Shown here: in pieces, positions 33,537-43,828 of the stretch
Numbering within the stretch: position 1 is the stretch's first letter
Layout: each line of letters begins with the position of its first letter
Origin: Nitrososphaerota archaeon
GTDB lineage: Archaea > Thermoproteota > Nitrososphaeria > Nitrososphaerales > UBA183
DNA: 64,000 nucleotides
Direction of reading: 5' to 3'
Assembly: GCA_027886865.1 (NCBI GenBank)
Contig: JAPCJR010000001.1
Span: 1-64,000 of the forward strand
The notes under the pieces: model-generated
The model's database searches: none
Seen by the model: the letters and a program-made list of their open reading frames with translations, nothing else
Told to the model about the DNA's origin: nothing
Position numbers and translations under genes: made by a program

Positions 33537-33775
33537 GCTAAATTTCCCACCCTGAACTTGTTCAAGCTCCACGGCCAGGAATCCTGTATCCAATCGTAGG
33601 TAGTGCGTCTATTATGGACTTTTCTGACGATAGCGTTCAAGGCTATGAAGCTGAAGTGTATGCCTAGGCTTACCCTCCGACTGACTTTCCAGCTCGATCA
33701 TTTTTGGCTAGGGTAGAATCTGATAAGCGGGCATGGCGGCGGACCGATTCTCGCTTTCGACAATCGTGTCTATCC

Positions 33776-33783
33776 CTTAAATG
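33776..33783 (+). promoter_or_regulatory. TATA-like box of the universal stress protein gene
   Basis: CCTTAAAT lies about 25-30 bases before ATG 33807, so the gene is probably transcribed as a leaderless mRNA. The spacer 33594-33775 shows no other feature. Confidence 0.5.
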
Positions 33784-33806
33784 CCGAAGACAACCGGTCG
33801 TTAACG

Positions 33807-34277
33807 ATGAGCGCGCAACAAACTGCCTCAGAGATTACCCTCCAGCCAAATTACAGTAAGATCCTCGTCGGCTATGATGGTTCCAAAAACTCCACCAGGG
33901 CACTCGCTCGCGCTGCGGCGCTCGCGCGGGAGCACGGAGCCACGTTGAGCGTGCTCGTCGTCGTGAACACGACCCTTTTCGCCTTCGCCCCAATGGCGCC
34001 TCCCGCGCCCGAGGAATTCTTTGAGGACCTGATCAAGAACGGACAAGAAACACTGGCACAAGCGATTAAGATTGCGGGTTCTGTCATCCCTGGGGTGACC
34101 GGGGCCGTGAAGGAAGGCAACGCCGGGGAGTGCATCCTAAATCTCGCTGCGAGCAACGGGATAGACCTCATCGTAATTGGCAGGAGGGGTATATCAGGAA
34201 TGGAACGCTTCCTCCTCGGAGGGGTTTCATCGAATGTAGTCGCACATTCCAAGTGCGACGTTCTGATTGTAAAGTAG
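33807..34277 (+). CDS. universal stress protein (UspA family)
   Basis: Small alpha/beta nucleotide-binding protein. The strand ILVGYDGSKNSTRAL starts the domain at about residue 18, and the end VIGRRGISGMERFLLGGVSSNVVAHSKCDVLIVK has the ATP-binding G-x2-G-x9-G-S/T type spacing. The first 16 residues are an extra. Regulation is by stress in other archaea and not seen here. It is followed at once by a carbamate kinase fragment. Confidence 0.92.
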   Translation: MSAQQTASEITLQPNYSKILVGYDGSKNSTRALARAAALAREHGATLSVLVVVNTTLFAFAPMAPPAPEEFFEDLIKNGQETLAQAIKIAGSVIPGVTGAVKEGNAGECILNLAASNGIDLIVIGRRGISGMERFLLGGVSSNVVAHSKCDVLIVK

Positions 34278-34704
34278 CGACAGACGCAGAGCGCGTCTCG
34301 TCGAATCAGGAGTCATCGTCATAGCGGCGGGCAGCGGTGGCATTCCTGTCGTTTCCCTTCAAGACGGATCGACCAGACGTGTCGAGGCGGTGATAGACAA
34401 GGACATTGCACCCTCTGTCCTCGCAGTTGACGTGAAGGCGGAGATGCTTCTAATACTCACCGACGTTGAGAACGTATTTCTGGACTATGGCAAGCCGACC
34501 TCGAGGGCGCTGACGCGCGCGACGCGGGCCGAATGCGACCGATACCTGACGGAGGGCCAGTTCGCAGCTGGGAGCATGAGACCAAAGGTCGAGGCTGCGG
34601 TAGGATTCCTCAATTCAGGGGGCACAGTCGCAGTGGTCATTAGTCTCGAGAGCGCGCGTGAGGCAGTGGCTCTTCAGGCAGGCACCATCATAGTCCCCTC
34701 CTGA
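34273..34704 (+). pseudogene. carbamate kinase, 5'-truncated fragment
   Basis: The frame from 34273 encodes RLVESGVIVIAAGSGGIPVV, then EAVIDKDIAPSVLA, LLILTDVENVFLDYG and QFAAGSMRPKVEAAVGFL, the C-terminal half (about 140 of 310 residues) of carbamate kinase, which makes ATP from carbamoyl phosphate. The first 170 residues, with the N-terminal substrate loop, are absent; upstream bases already belong to the USP gene. The rest has no stop or frameshift, so truncation may be recent or a hidden start may exist. It is listed as a probable relic. Confidence 0.75.
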
Positions 34705-34779
34705 CACCTTTCTCAAGACCGAGAATTGCATCTAGGTTCTTAAGGGCGGTCAATGTATTCGTCGGCTAGATGCAGCATC

Positions 34780-35904
34780 ATGACGCCGAGTGAACTGACC
34801 GCGACTTCAGTAGCTGATGTGATATCGGAGACCAGGCCTTTTTCGTCCATCGACAAGGCCTCTACGCTGATAGGTTACCTGAGGGAGACGAACAACTACG
34901 AGGCGTTCGTCGAGGAAGAGGGTAGGACTTCTATCGTAACAATCAGAGACCTTCTCGGTCTCAACGACACCGAGACGAGGCTGTCCAAACTGATGCACCA
35001 GGTCCCACGGCTCAACCAAAGCAATACTGTGGGGGACGCGGCCTCGCTCATGTTCGAGTACAGGACGCGGTCGATACCAGTCTACGAAGGAAGCAAGCTA
35101 CTCGGCGTGGTCACCTCTCCTGAGATCGTCGGAAAGATGCTGGAGGAGGACGTCAAGTTGAGGTTGTCTTCCATCATGACCCCATCGCTGGTCACGCTCG
35201 AATCATCCTCGCCGATATCGGCCGCGAGAGAACTGATGAGGAGGAAGAAGATTGACCAGATCCCCGTCGTGGATGGCTCTAAGTTGAAGCGAGTAGTCAC
35301 CTCGGCGGAGATAGTGTTCAACAAGCTCCCCACGCCCGATAGAGATCAGAAGGGTGCGAGACTCAAGGGAAGGTACGATGAGTCAGTCGGCATGTTCGGC
35401 GACGACGCGATGCAAACCAACGAGGTTACAGATTCTCTGCAAACCGTCTTCCGCGACATGCGGCGTAGGTCTGTGAACTATTCCATCATCATGAACACTG
35501 GAGAAGTTCAGGGGATTGCTACTTGCAGAGATTTCATGAAGCTTCTAGTTAGGAAGGATGCGACGTCGCCCGTCCCAATGTACGTCGTCGGGCTGCCTGA
35601 GGACTCATTCGCGGCGGGGGTGGTGCGTGAGAAGTTCCTCGAGTCAGTTCATCTTCTTATGAGGGTCTTCCCTGACATCAATGAGGCGCGCGCCGTCATC
35701 GAGCTAGAGGGAAACAATCCTCAAAGAAAGAAGAACCTCGTCAAAGTGACGATACTCTCGCCTAAGGAGAGGTACTCGTACGAAGTGTTCTCGTATGATC
35801 TGGGCGAGTCCTTCGACCTAGTACACGCGTGGGCGAAGAAACTAGTGATACAGAAGAAACCAAACCGGAGACGCAAGACCGAGGGGCGGGCGTTCCCCCA
35901 ATAG
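34780..35904 (+). CDS. CBS-domain protein with C-terminal dsRBD-like domain
   Basis: This protein of 374 residues carries about four CBS modules. Signs are SIPVYEGSKLLGVVTSPEIVG, DQIPVVDGSKLKRVVTSAEIV, and a last module ending in IATCRDFMK; they would bind adenine nucleotides. The C-terminal 110 residues (VPMYVVGLPEDSFAAGVVREKF, then KVTILSPKERYSYEV) may resemble an HPF/RaiA-type ribosome-hibernation fold; this is a guess from pattern only. ATG 34780 gives a start about 40 bases after a TTCTTAAG box; ATG 34753 is the longer choice. Confidence 0.78.
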   Translation: MTPSELTATSVADVISETRPFSSIDKASTLIGYLRETNNYEAFVEEEGRTSIVTIRDLLGLNDTETRLSKLMHQVPRLNQSNTVGDAASLMFEYRTRSIPVYEGSKLLGVVTSPEIVGKMLEEDVKLRLSSIMTPSLVTLESSSPISAARELMRRKKIDQIPVVDGSKLKRVVTSAEIVFNKLPTPDRDQKGARLKGRYDESVGMFGDDAMQTNEVTDSLQTVFRDMRRRSVNYSIIMNTGEVQGIATCRDFMKLLVRKDATSPVPMYVVGLPEDSFAAGVVREKFLESVHLLMRVFPDINEARAVIELEGNNPQRKKNLVKVTILSPKERYSYEVFSYDLGESFDLVHAWAKKLVIQKKPNRRRKTEGRAFPQ

Positions 35905-35918
35905 GTGGTCTGACAGCA

Positions 35919-36155
35919 CTACACTTCGAATGCGCCTGAGGGCCTGGTCCCCCGGACTACCCCCTTGAGTTTCCTATTTATCTGCTCAAGCGTGCGCTCC
36001 GCACCATCGTAGCGTACCGTGAATTTGCGCGTTAAATAGTTGAACTCCACCTCAGCGACCCCTTCGATTTCCGAGATGGCGGCCTTGAGGCCCTCTAAAT
36101 CAACATCCCCGTGACGTATTCCTACCACGCACGTACCGCTTCGAACGCCCACCAT
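35919..36155 (-). CDS. HMA-like ferredoxin-fold protein lacking the Cys pair
   Basis: This 78-residue protein has the beta-alpha-beta-beta-alpha-beta pattern of heavy-metal-associated domains: VGIRHGDVDLEGLKAAISEIEGVAEVEFNYLTRKFTVRYDG. The metal-binding C-x-x-C loop is missing; only one Cys (residue 9) precedes HGDVD. It may have lost metal transfer or bind differently. Confidence 0.65.
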   Translation of the reverse strand: MVGVRSGTCVVGIRHGDVDLEGLKAAISEIEGVAEVEFNYLTRKFTVRYDGAERTLEQINRKLKGVVRGTRPSGAFEV

Positions 36156-36262
36156 CTCTCTCGAACCAATGGTTCCCCATGAACTATATCATTCGCTCGT
36201 ATCGATTGCAATGAGTTGCAATTTAGGAGCCACAGATGCATCGCGACATTCATTGGTCGTCT

Positions 36263-36790
36263 TTAGACTTCGAATGTGATGGCGTCGGACAGCTGACGAA
36301 CCTTCGGGTTCTTGTCTAGCGATGAGAAGATGGCCTCGACGTAGTGGGTCAGGAATATGCTTCCCTTCGGTCCGAGGTCATGCGTAAGCGTCACTGAGGT
36401 CTTACCTGCGTGTGTGACCTCGCTGAAGTCGAAAAGGTTCGCGTGGGCCCCCATGAGCTTTAGATAATCCAGAGCGTTCGGGACGGAAAGCTCCCCGGTC
36501 TTGGCAAGCATGAAGCTCTCGGGTACACTGCTCCCTGCGTTCTTTCCAGCCTCGACGATTGCGTCGTCGGTGGCTGCATTGATTATCTGCTTCAGGGTCG
36601 GTGTTGAGAGCTTGACCATGTGGAACTTCTGTAAGAAGCGATCATAGTCGGCAAAAGCGACGAACATCTGATTGGCGAGGGTGTTCAGGCTTACGTTCTG
36701 CTTCTTTGCATCCTCTTGGAGAGCCCTCAGCGCGTTTTCGGCGATTCGAAACGAAATCGTGACCGTCTTCTCCTTCAAGGCTCTCGGCAA
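36263..36790 (-). CDS. ribbon-helix-helix N-terminal protein
   Basis: The N-terminal 45 residues (KTVTISFRIAENALRALQEDAKKQNVSLNTLANQMF) resemble a ribbon-helix-helix DNA-binding domain. The remaining 130 residues are conserved-looking alpha/beta sequence that I do not recognise. It is divergent from the helix-turn-helix gene at 36966, with a shared 175-base region, so it may regulate that cluster. Confidence 0.7.
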   Translation of the reverse strand: MPRALKEKTVTISFRIAENALRALQEDAKKQNVSLNTLANQMFVAFADYDRFLQKFHMVKLSTPTLKQIINAATDDAIVEAGKNAGSSVPESFMLAKTGELSVPNALDYLKLMGAHANLFDFSEVTHAGKTSVTLTHDLGPKGSIFLTHYVEAIFSSLDKNPKVRQLSDAITFEV

Positions 36791-36930
36791 CCTTCGGTGA
36801 TATTGCGATTAATAAATTACAAGCGTTGAACGCTCGCATCAAATTCCTGATGTTCTTCGCAGTCAAGACTTGCAAATCGCTGCATTCAATTTGATTATGA
36901 CGGTTCTCACGCAGTCAATACGGCCGAATC

Positions 36931-36937
36931 ATATACG
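36931..36937 (+). promoter_or_regulatory. TATA-like box of the helix-turn-helix gene
   Basis: CATATAC lies about 30 bases before ATG 36966. It supports that start over the longer frame from 36870. Confidence 0.45.
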
Positions 36938-36965
36938 GTTCAGGCCTCCTAGAAGCCGTTCAGCG

Positions 36966-37400
36966 ATGATTACCCTGACAACAAAGCTTGAAGCAGTGCA
37001 CATCGCCCCTGCCGCTTATCTGACTGCTGTCAGTCAATCGATGGCGCACTCGATAATGGAGGCCCTCGCAGATAGGTTCTCCGCGAAGATAATGACCTTC
37101 GCAACAGAGGAGGCAAGGACAGTCGAAGAGATAAGCTCGGCGCAGGGAATTCCACTGAGCACTTGCTACCGTAGGATACAGGAACTCGTCGACGAGGGAT
37201 TGGTTCTCGTCGAGAGGATAGTGATCACAGAGTCCGGGAAGAGATATGCGACCTACAGAAGCTGCTTCAGGTCCTTCCGGATATCGGCAGACCGGCACGG
37301 TGTCGTAGTCGAGGCCGAGCTGAATGAGGATGTCATGGAGAAGATCCGCAATCGCCGCCTTTCGATAAGTTATGCAGGTCACTTCGAGGGGATGGCCTAG
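36966..37400 (+). CDS. winged helix-turn-helix regulator
   Basis: The core (RTVEEISSAQGIPLSTCYRRIQELVDEGLVLVERIV, residues about 55-90) is an ArsR/IclR-like winged helix. The C-terminal 45 residues are a small beta domain with GVVVEAELNEDVM. The gene ends one base before the next, a membrane protein, and so this regulator probably controls its own operon. Signal unknown. Confidence 0.75.
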   Translation: MITLTTKLEAVHIAPAAYLTAVSQSMAHSIMEALADRFSAKIMTFATEEARTVEEISSAQGIPLSTCYRRIQELVDEGLVLVERIVITESGKRYATYRSCFRSFRISADRHGVVVEAELNEDVMEKIRNRRLSISYAGHFEGMA

Positions 37401-37979
37401 ATGAGCAACGTTCCTGCAATCAGTCCCCATGATATGCAACAGATACGAGGAAAGTGGGCTGGAAGATTCATCTGGGCGGCGGTGCTTCAGGGGGCAATAG
37501 TGGCAGTCATTACTGTGCTCATAGTTGAGCCGCTCAGCTACTTCAACATCGATTCGTACTTCAGCCCCTCCAAAGTGATTGCAGGTGGCGGGGGCGGCAC
37601 ATGGATGTTCACCGGCTACATACTCTACCTTGTAGTCGGGGTGGTCGCGGTCGCAGTCACAGCGATCTTCTACTTCTACATCGAAGGAGTCATGGGCAAG
37701 GTGTATCGCGGCCTGACAAACTACTTGGCTTGGGGGCACTACATCCTCATGAACGTGGGGGTCGCCGGCTCTATGATGCTTATGATTTGGGGCGGTTACG
37801 AGGCAGGCTACGCTGGCACTCCGGTCGCCTCGGGAGGCTTGGGCTACACAGACTACCAGATCCACGTCAACTATCTGAGTCAGCTCGTTGACCCCATCGG
37901 CGCGCTGGTCCTTTTGGCAGCTCTCGGCGCCATTCTTGGAGGCCTAGGGTTTATACTCGGCCAGAGGAGGAAGGTGTAG
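37401..37979 (+). CDS. four-helix membrane protein, unknown
   Basis: A 192-residue protein with four clear membrane helices at about residues 24-44, 70-92, 112-132 and 158-182. Gly-rich short loops join them. It sits between an HTH gene and a cupredoxin gene, all within an operon with gaps of 0 and 4 bases. The arrangement recalls accessory subunits beside heme-copper oxidases of some archaea, but the catalytic subunit I is absent here. Function unknown. Confidence 0.72.
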   Translation: MSNVPAISPHDMQQIRGKWAGRFIWAAVLQGAIVAVITVLIVEPLSYFNIDSYFSPSKVIAGGGGGTWMFTGYILYLVVGVVAVAVTAIFYFYIEGVMGKVYRGLTNYLAWGHYILMNVGVAGSMMLMIWGGYEAGYAGTPVASGGLGYTDYQIHVNYLSQLVDPIGALVLLAALGAILGGLGFILGQRRKV

Positions 37980-37983
37980 GTCA

Positions 37984-38670
37984 ATGTCAAAGGGAACCAC
38001 AGCGGCGCTCATCATAACCCTCGTCGTGCTGAGTATGGCTATCGGCGGGGCATTAGGGACGATTGCGGCTGGGAATCAGGCCGTTGTTTCTACCGTCACG
38101 CAGACTGCTTCTTCAGCGAGCACCAACTCGAGCGCGCCATTCATCCTGACGATGGTCATAACAAACAACAACATCTACAATTCGAGCATTGGTTCACAGC
38201 CAGCGTTCTTCGTCAGTGGGCCCAATGGCCTCGAGTCCTCGGCCAACATCACATTGCCCGCCCATCGAATAATCGAGATCATAATCATGAACTTCGACCA
38301 GGGCAATGCCACATTCATCGGGCCACAGTATGAGAACGTGACGGGGACGGTGAACGATACTATGACGTTCTACAACAACGACGCTATGAACGCCACCCAG
38401 GGGCCCTCGGGTATCGTCTTGCAGGGCGCGCAGACCGTCTCAAACCTCGCTCCTCCGAGGGAGCAGTACCTGTCACACACCTTCACGGTTCCCTCCATAG
38501 GGCTCAACATACCGATTGCGGCTGAATCGACCGAGGTAGCATACTTCACCACCGGCGGTCCAGGGTCGTACACGTGGCTCTGCGAATCGCTCTGTGGCTC
38601 AGGGGCTAACGGCCTGGGAGGAGCGATGTCGGCGCCGGGATGGATGACCGGTGTGCTCACGGTGTCGTAG
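37984..38670 (+). CDS. membrane-anchored cupredoxin-like protein
   Basis: After an N-terminal membrane helix (ALIITLVVLSMAIGGALGTIA, residues about 8-28) comes an extracytoplasmic beta-sandwich. The ligand region SYTWLCESLCGSG has paired Cys spaced as in CuA or sulfocyanin-like proteins, an earlier His (SHTF) and later Met (PGWM). The second His of CuA sites is not apparent. It might pass electrons in a copper-dependent respiratory complex with the membrane protein encoded 4 bases upstream. Confidence 0.75.
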   Translation: MSKGTTAALIITLVVLSMAIGGALGTIAAGNQAVVSTVTQTASSASTNSSAPFILTMVITNNNIYNSSIGSQPAFFVSGPNGLESSANITLPAHRIIEIIIMNFDQGNATFIGPQYENVTGTVNDTMTFYNNDAMNATQGPSGIVLQGAQTVSNLAPPREQYLSHTFTVPSIGLNIPIAAESTEVAYFTTGGPGSYTWLCESLCGSGANGLGGAMSAPGWMTGVLTVS

Positions 38671-38672
38671 GA

Positions 38673-38837
38673 TTGGGGTTCGTAGCAGCGCCCGTTACCT
38701 GCGCCGAGTGCCACGCCGTCGACTTTCTCAACCTCCGCTGTCCGAACTGTAGGCTGAATTATTGCGACGACTGCGCGCGAGGACTGCGCTTTACCTGCCC
38801 CGTATACAAGGGCCGCATCGGAACCGGCGCCCTGTAG
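38673..38837 (+). CDS. small Cys-rich zinc-binding protein
   Basis: A 54-residue frame with Cys pairs TCAEC, RCPNC and YCDDC, plus a final Cys, in a treble-clef or zinc-ribbon-like spacing. It begins with TTG 38673, right after the cupredoxin stop. It could be a membrane-complex assembly factor by position, but this is a guess. Confidence 0.5.
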   Translation: MGFVAAPVTCAECHAVDFLNLRCPNCRLNYCDDCARGLRFTCPVYKGRIGTGAL

Positions 38838-38860
38838 CCGCTTTCGGAGGTCGCGCCGGT

Positions 38861-39436
38861 TCAGCTCGAGAGCATGAACAGCGATGTTTCCGCCCTGAGG
38901 TTCGGAAGAATCTTGAGCCTAGTTCGTCCAAAGAAAGCCGAACGTTCGATGTGAACGCCCCTCTTCTTGCAGTATTCGATGAAGTTCGAGACGCTCAGGA
39001 AGTGCAGGTTTGGGGTATCGTACCACTCAAACGGGAGCGAGGGGGTGACAGGCACCTTTCCGCCGAAGAGTATCTGCAGCCGCACCTTGTAATGTCCGAA
39101 GTTGGGAAAGCTCACGATGGTCCTCTTGCCTACGCGCAGAGCCGCCTTCAAGACCTCATCTGGCTTTTTCACCTGCTGAAGGCTCCCCGCGAGTACCACA
39201 TAGTCGAACGACTTGTCGAGGTACTCGGAAAGACCCGTCTCGATGTCCTGCTGGACGACGCTCAGCCCCTTCGCCACGCACTCATAGATGGCCTTCTCAT
39301 CTATCTCGATTCCCTGGGCCCTCACGCCCTTTTCCTTGACCAGTTCTGCCAGAAGGTCGCCGCTTCCGCAGCCAAGGTCGAGCACGCTAGAGCCTTTCTC
39401 GACCCATTCGACGATCACCTCGTGTTCGAGCTTCAA
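38861..39436 (-). CDS. metW: methionine biosynthesis protein MetW
   Basis: SAM-dependent-methyltransferase-like protein that in bacteria is needed with MetX for O-acylhomoserine formation. Visible: [16 protein letters not shown] and [24 protein letters not shown]. The 191-residue length is usual. Its start overlaps the metX stop (ATGA), so they are coupled. Confidence 0.9.
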   Translation of the reverse strand: MKLEHEVIVEWVEKGSSVLDLGCGSGDLLAELVKEKGVRAQGIEIDEKAIYECVAKGLSVVQQDIETGLSEYLDKSFDYVVLAGSLQQVKKPDEVLKAALRVGKRTIVSFPNFGHYKVRLQILFGGKVPVTPSLPFEWYDTPNLHFLSVSNFIEYCKKRGVHIERSAFFGRTRLKILPNLRAETSLFMLSS

Positions 39437-40560
39437 GGGGGCACGCCACTCAGGAAGTGCTTGAGGAGATGCGTCTCTTCCTCCACCTCCAAGAGGAAGG
39501 CGTCATGCCCATAGGTGGAATTGACCTCGCAAAAGGTAGCATCGACGCCGCTGAGCTTGCACGCCTTCAGTATCTCCTGGGACTGGTATGTTGGGTAGAG
39601 CCAGTCTGACTTGAACGCGATTAGCAGTATCTTCGCTTTGATGCCCTTGAAGACCTCGGAGAGCTTCTTCGAGGAGAGCAGGTCAAACCGGTCCATGGCC
39701 TTAGTGATGTACAGATACGAATTGGCGTCGAACCGCTTCACGAAGTTATCCCCCCTGTAGCGAAGGTAGCCCTCCACTTCAAAGTCTGCCCCGAATTTGG
39801 AAGGATGCTCGTTCGACTTCTGCTGACGACCGAATTTCTCGGCCATCGATGCGTCGCTCATATAGGTGATGTGCCCGACCATCCTGGCGACTGCTAGGCC
39901 ACGGGCGGGGAGCGGATACCCGTAGTAATCACCATCCCTCCAGTTCACGTCGGCCATTATCGCCTGCCTTCCGACTTCGTCGAAGGCAATCTGCTGTGGT
40001 GCATGCTTCAGGGTGGTCGCAATCGGGATGGCCGAACGTATCCTATCTGGGTAAGATACCACCCACTGCAGCGCCTGCATACCACCCATGGAACCTCCGA
40101 CCACCGAGAGGAGCTTCTTGATCTCCAGTTGGTCTATCAGTCGGCGCTGGGCCTCCACCATGTCCCCTATTGTGATGGACGGAAAGGAAAGAGCGTAGGG
40201 CTTGCCCGTCCCCGGATCGGTGGACGACGGCCCCGTCGAGCCCTTGCAGCCTCCGATTACATTAGAACAGATTACGAAATACTTGTCCGTATCAAGCCCC
40301 TTGTCAGGACCAATCATATCATTCCACCACCCTGGATGCTCCTCATTCTGATGGTAGCCTGCCGCGTGAGCGTCGCCCGAAAGCGCGTGCATGACTAAGA
40401 TGGCGTTCGACTTGCTCTCGTTCAGGGTCCCGTAGGTCTCGTAGGCAAGCGTAACAGGGCCGAGCCTTTCGGCCGAGTCCAGCACAAGCTCGTCCGGGGG
40501 ACTCGCGAAGGTGAACTCCTTCGTCTCGACCAAGCCCAGCGCATGCGCACCTTCACTCAC
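39433..40560 (-). CDS. metX: homoserine O-acetyltransferase
   Basis: Alpha/beta-hydrolase-fold acyltransferase that activates homoserine for methionine synthesis. Nucleophile Ser in [13 protein letters not shown], acid/His in GHDAFLLEV, and [11 protein letters not shown] in the oxyanion region. 375 residues, as usual. Whether it takes acetyl- or succinyl-CoA is not decided. It is 85 bases downstream of metY. Confidence 0.93.
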   Translation of the reverse strand: MSEGAHALGLVETKEFTFASPPDELVLDSAERLGPVTLAYETYGTLNESKSNAILVMHALSGDAHAAGYHQNEEHPGWWNDMIGPDKGLDTDKYFVICSNVIGGCKGSTGPSSTDPGTGKPYALSFPSITIGDMVEAQRRLIDQLEIKKLLSVVGGSMGGMQALQWVVSYPDRIRSAIPIATTLKHAPQQIAFDEVGRQAIMADVNWRDGDYYGYPLPARGLAVARMVGHITYMSDASMAEKFGRQQKSNEHPSKFGADFEVEGYLRYRGDNFVKRFDANSYLYITKAMDRFDLLSSKKLSEVFKGIKAKILLIAFKSDWLYPTYQSQEILKACKLSGVDATFCEVNSTYGHDAFLLEVEEETHLLKHFLSGVPP

Positions 40561-40645
40561 GGGTCGGTACCTCCAAGCTTTGAGGAGGACCTCGCTTCCG
40601 ATCCCTGGAGCGAGGGATGTCTCGGAGGACGGCCCTCCGATATCC

Positions 40646-42007
<1,362 letters not shown>

Positions 42008-42062
42008 TCACCGGTCCACCCCGTCGCCCTAAAACATCCACAGGGACTTTGGAACGCGAGAC

Positions 42063-42473
42063 TTGCAGATAACAGATAAGAACCGATGGTCGAAGGCTGT
42101 GCTGTTGCCTGCGCGAGACGCGAAGCTTGTGGAAGAGGTCCTCTCCCTAGACCGTGCGATACGCTATTGCGGAATCATAGACAAGGACGGGAAGATTATC
42201 GCGGGAGGCATGAGGAAGGGCGTTGATTCTCTTGAACCCAGCTCGCTGGAACCAAAACTGATAACGCAACTGGCCATCCTTCTCGGGGCAGACAAGGGTT
42301 GGGACGCGTATCTCGGCAGGACAGACTACATCCTTATTCACAAGAACAAGGTCAATCTGGCGCTGTTCCCCATCACAGGATTCGGAGGCGTCCTAGTGTC
42401 GACCGAGCCGTCCTTTTCGATCGGTAAGATGGATGAGATACTGCAGACGATAACCCAGTACGAGAAGGCCTAG
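42063..42473 (+). CDS. small conserved-looking protein (roadblock/profilin-like pattern)
   Basis: A 136-residue protein with alternating strands (RYCGIIDKDGKIIAGGM; DYILIHKNKVNLALFPI; GGVLVSTEPSFS) that resembles the roadblock/LC7 type, known from sensory and small-GTPase systems. Related proteins are frequent in Nitrososphaeria as DUF6659, from memory and not checked. The start is TTG 42063. Confidence 0.65.
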   Translation: MQITDKNRWSKAVLLPARDAKLVEEVLSLDRAIRYCGIIDKDGKIIAGGMRKGVDSLEPSSLEPKLITQLAILLGADKGWDAYLGRTDYILIHKNKVNLALFPITGFGGVLVSTEPSFSIGKMDEILQTITQYEKA

Positions 42474-42547
42474 AGCGGCGCCGAGGCAGCAGGGCCTCTC
42501 CCACAGCGCGGACCAGCCAAACTTATCTGTGCAGCCGAGGAGGAGTC

Positions 42548-43828
42548 ATGATGGCTGTCGCGACCATCGAGCTGGCCCTGACGGGGTTCATCCTGGTGAT
42601 GCTCGTAGCCCAGATCATCTCGCTCAAAGCCAAGGTACCATACACCCTGGTGCTGGTCTTCATCGGGCTGGGCATCGCGGTAATCTCGACTCTCCCATTG
42701 CTGGGCAGAAATCCCGTCGGCGACACAATCCAGCAGGCAATCTTATCGATACGGTCCATATACTCTAGCCTGGTCGACGGCGGCCTGTTTGTTGGACTCG
42801 TCGTGCCCCCTCTCATCTTCGAGGCGATGGTCCACATCAAGGCTCCGGACCTGAGGGCCGTGATACGCCCCTCAATCGTGCTGGCAACCGTCGGCGTGGT
42901 CATCGCAACGGCGGTCGGGGGGCTGGTGCTCTGGCAACTGACGGGGTTGCCCCTCGGCATATCCATTCTGTTTGCGGCTATAATCGCGCCCACGGACGTG
43001 GTCACCGTTCTGGAGGTCTTCCGGCGAGCGAAGGTACCCTCCAAGTTGGCCGCTCTGATGGACACGGAGGCGGCTTTCAACGACGCCACGGCGATCGTTA
43101 TCTTCAGCATCGTTCTGGCGTCGATGAGCCTTCCCAGTCTGCAGTTGGTTCCGGCGGTAGCATCCTTCGGATTCTCCACGTTAGGAGGTGCGCTGATAGG
43201 AATAGCGGTTGCGTTCGTCGCCCGCGCAATCGGAGCGACGTTCGACGACAAGACTGCCAAGGTGGTCCTGACGATAGCGGCTGTGTACGGCTCCTACGTG
43301 TTCGCGACGGGTCTGGGCGCGTCCGGACTTATCGCGGTCTCGGTAGTTGGTCTGTATTTCGGCAACGTGATAATGAACGTGAACATTACCCCCGAGGCCA
43401 AAGAGGCGGTACTGAACTTCTGGCAGATTGCGGCGTTCGTCGGTAACTCTGTGGCCTTCCTCCTCATAGGTTTCGAGACCAACCTCGCGATGATATCCCA
43501 GTATTCCTTCTTCATCTTGGTGGCGTATCTCTCTGTCACGGTGGCGAGGGCCGCGTCGGTCTACCCCATCCTCGCGATCTTCAACCAGGTGGGCGAAAAG
43601 ATTCCCATCGCGTGGAGCAACGTCGCCATGATAGGCGGCATGCGCGGGGCGCTCTCCATCGCGCTGGCAGCCTCGCTAGTCACCTCCACGGTGGTGACTG
43701 GCTCAGAACTGAACGTCGTGACGAGCATGGTTTTGGGAGTGGCGTTCCTTTCCATAGTGATACAGGTGCCTCTGCTCTCTCAGTTTCTCAAGAAGAAGTT
43801 CGAGACCCAGGCGAAGCTGGACCCTTGA
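42548..43828 (+). CDS. cation/proton antiporter (CPA1/NhaP type)
   Basis: Twelve or so membrane helices. The family mark GLFVGLVVPPLIFEAMVHI and the ion-site segment IIAPTDVVTVLEVFR, with MDTEAAFNDATAIVIFSIV, hold the key Asp residues. 426 residues. It exchanges Na+ or K+ for H+ and aids pH or ion balance. Its last 41 bases overlap the convergent isomerase gene. Confidence 0.93.
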   Translation: MMAVATIELALTGFILVMLVAQIISLKAKVPYTLVLVFIGLGIAVISTLPLLGRNPVGDTIQQAILSIRSIYSSLVDGGLFVGLVVPPLIFEAMVHIKAPDLRAVIRPSIVLATVGVVIATAVGGLVLWQLTGLPLGISILFAAIIAPTDVVTVLEVFRRAKVPSKLAALMDTEAAFNDATAIVIFSIVLASMSLPSLQLVPAVASFGFSTLGGALIGIAVAFVARAIGATFDDKTAKVVLTIAAVYGSYVFATGLGASGLIAVSVVGLYFGNVIMNVNITPEAKEAVLNFWQIAAFVGNSVAFLLIGFETNLAMISQYSFFILVAYLSVTVARAASVYPILAIFNQVGEKIPIAWSNVAMIGGMRGALSIALAASLVTSTVVTGSELNVVTSMVLGVAFLSIVIQVPLLSQFLKKKFETQAKLDP

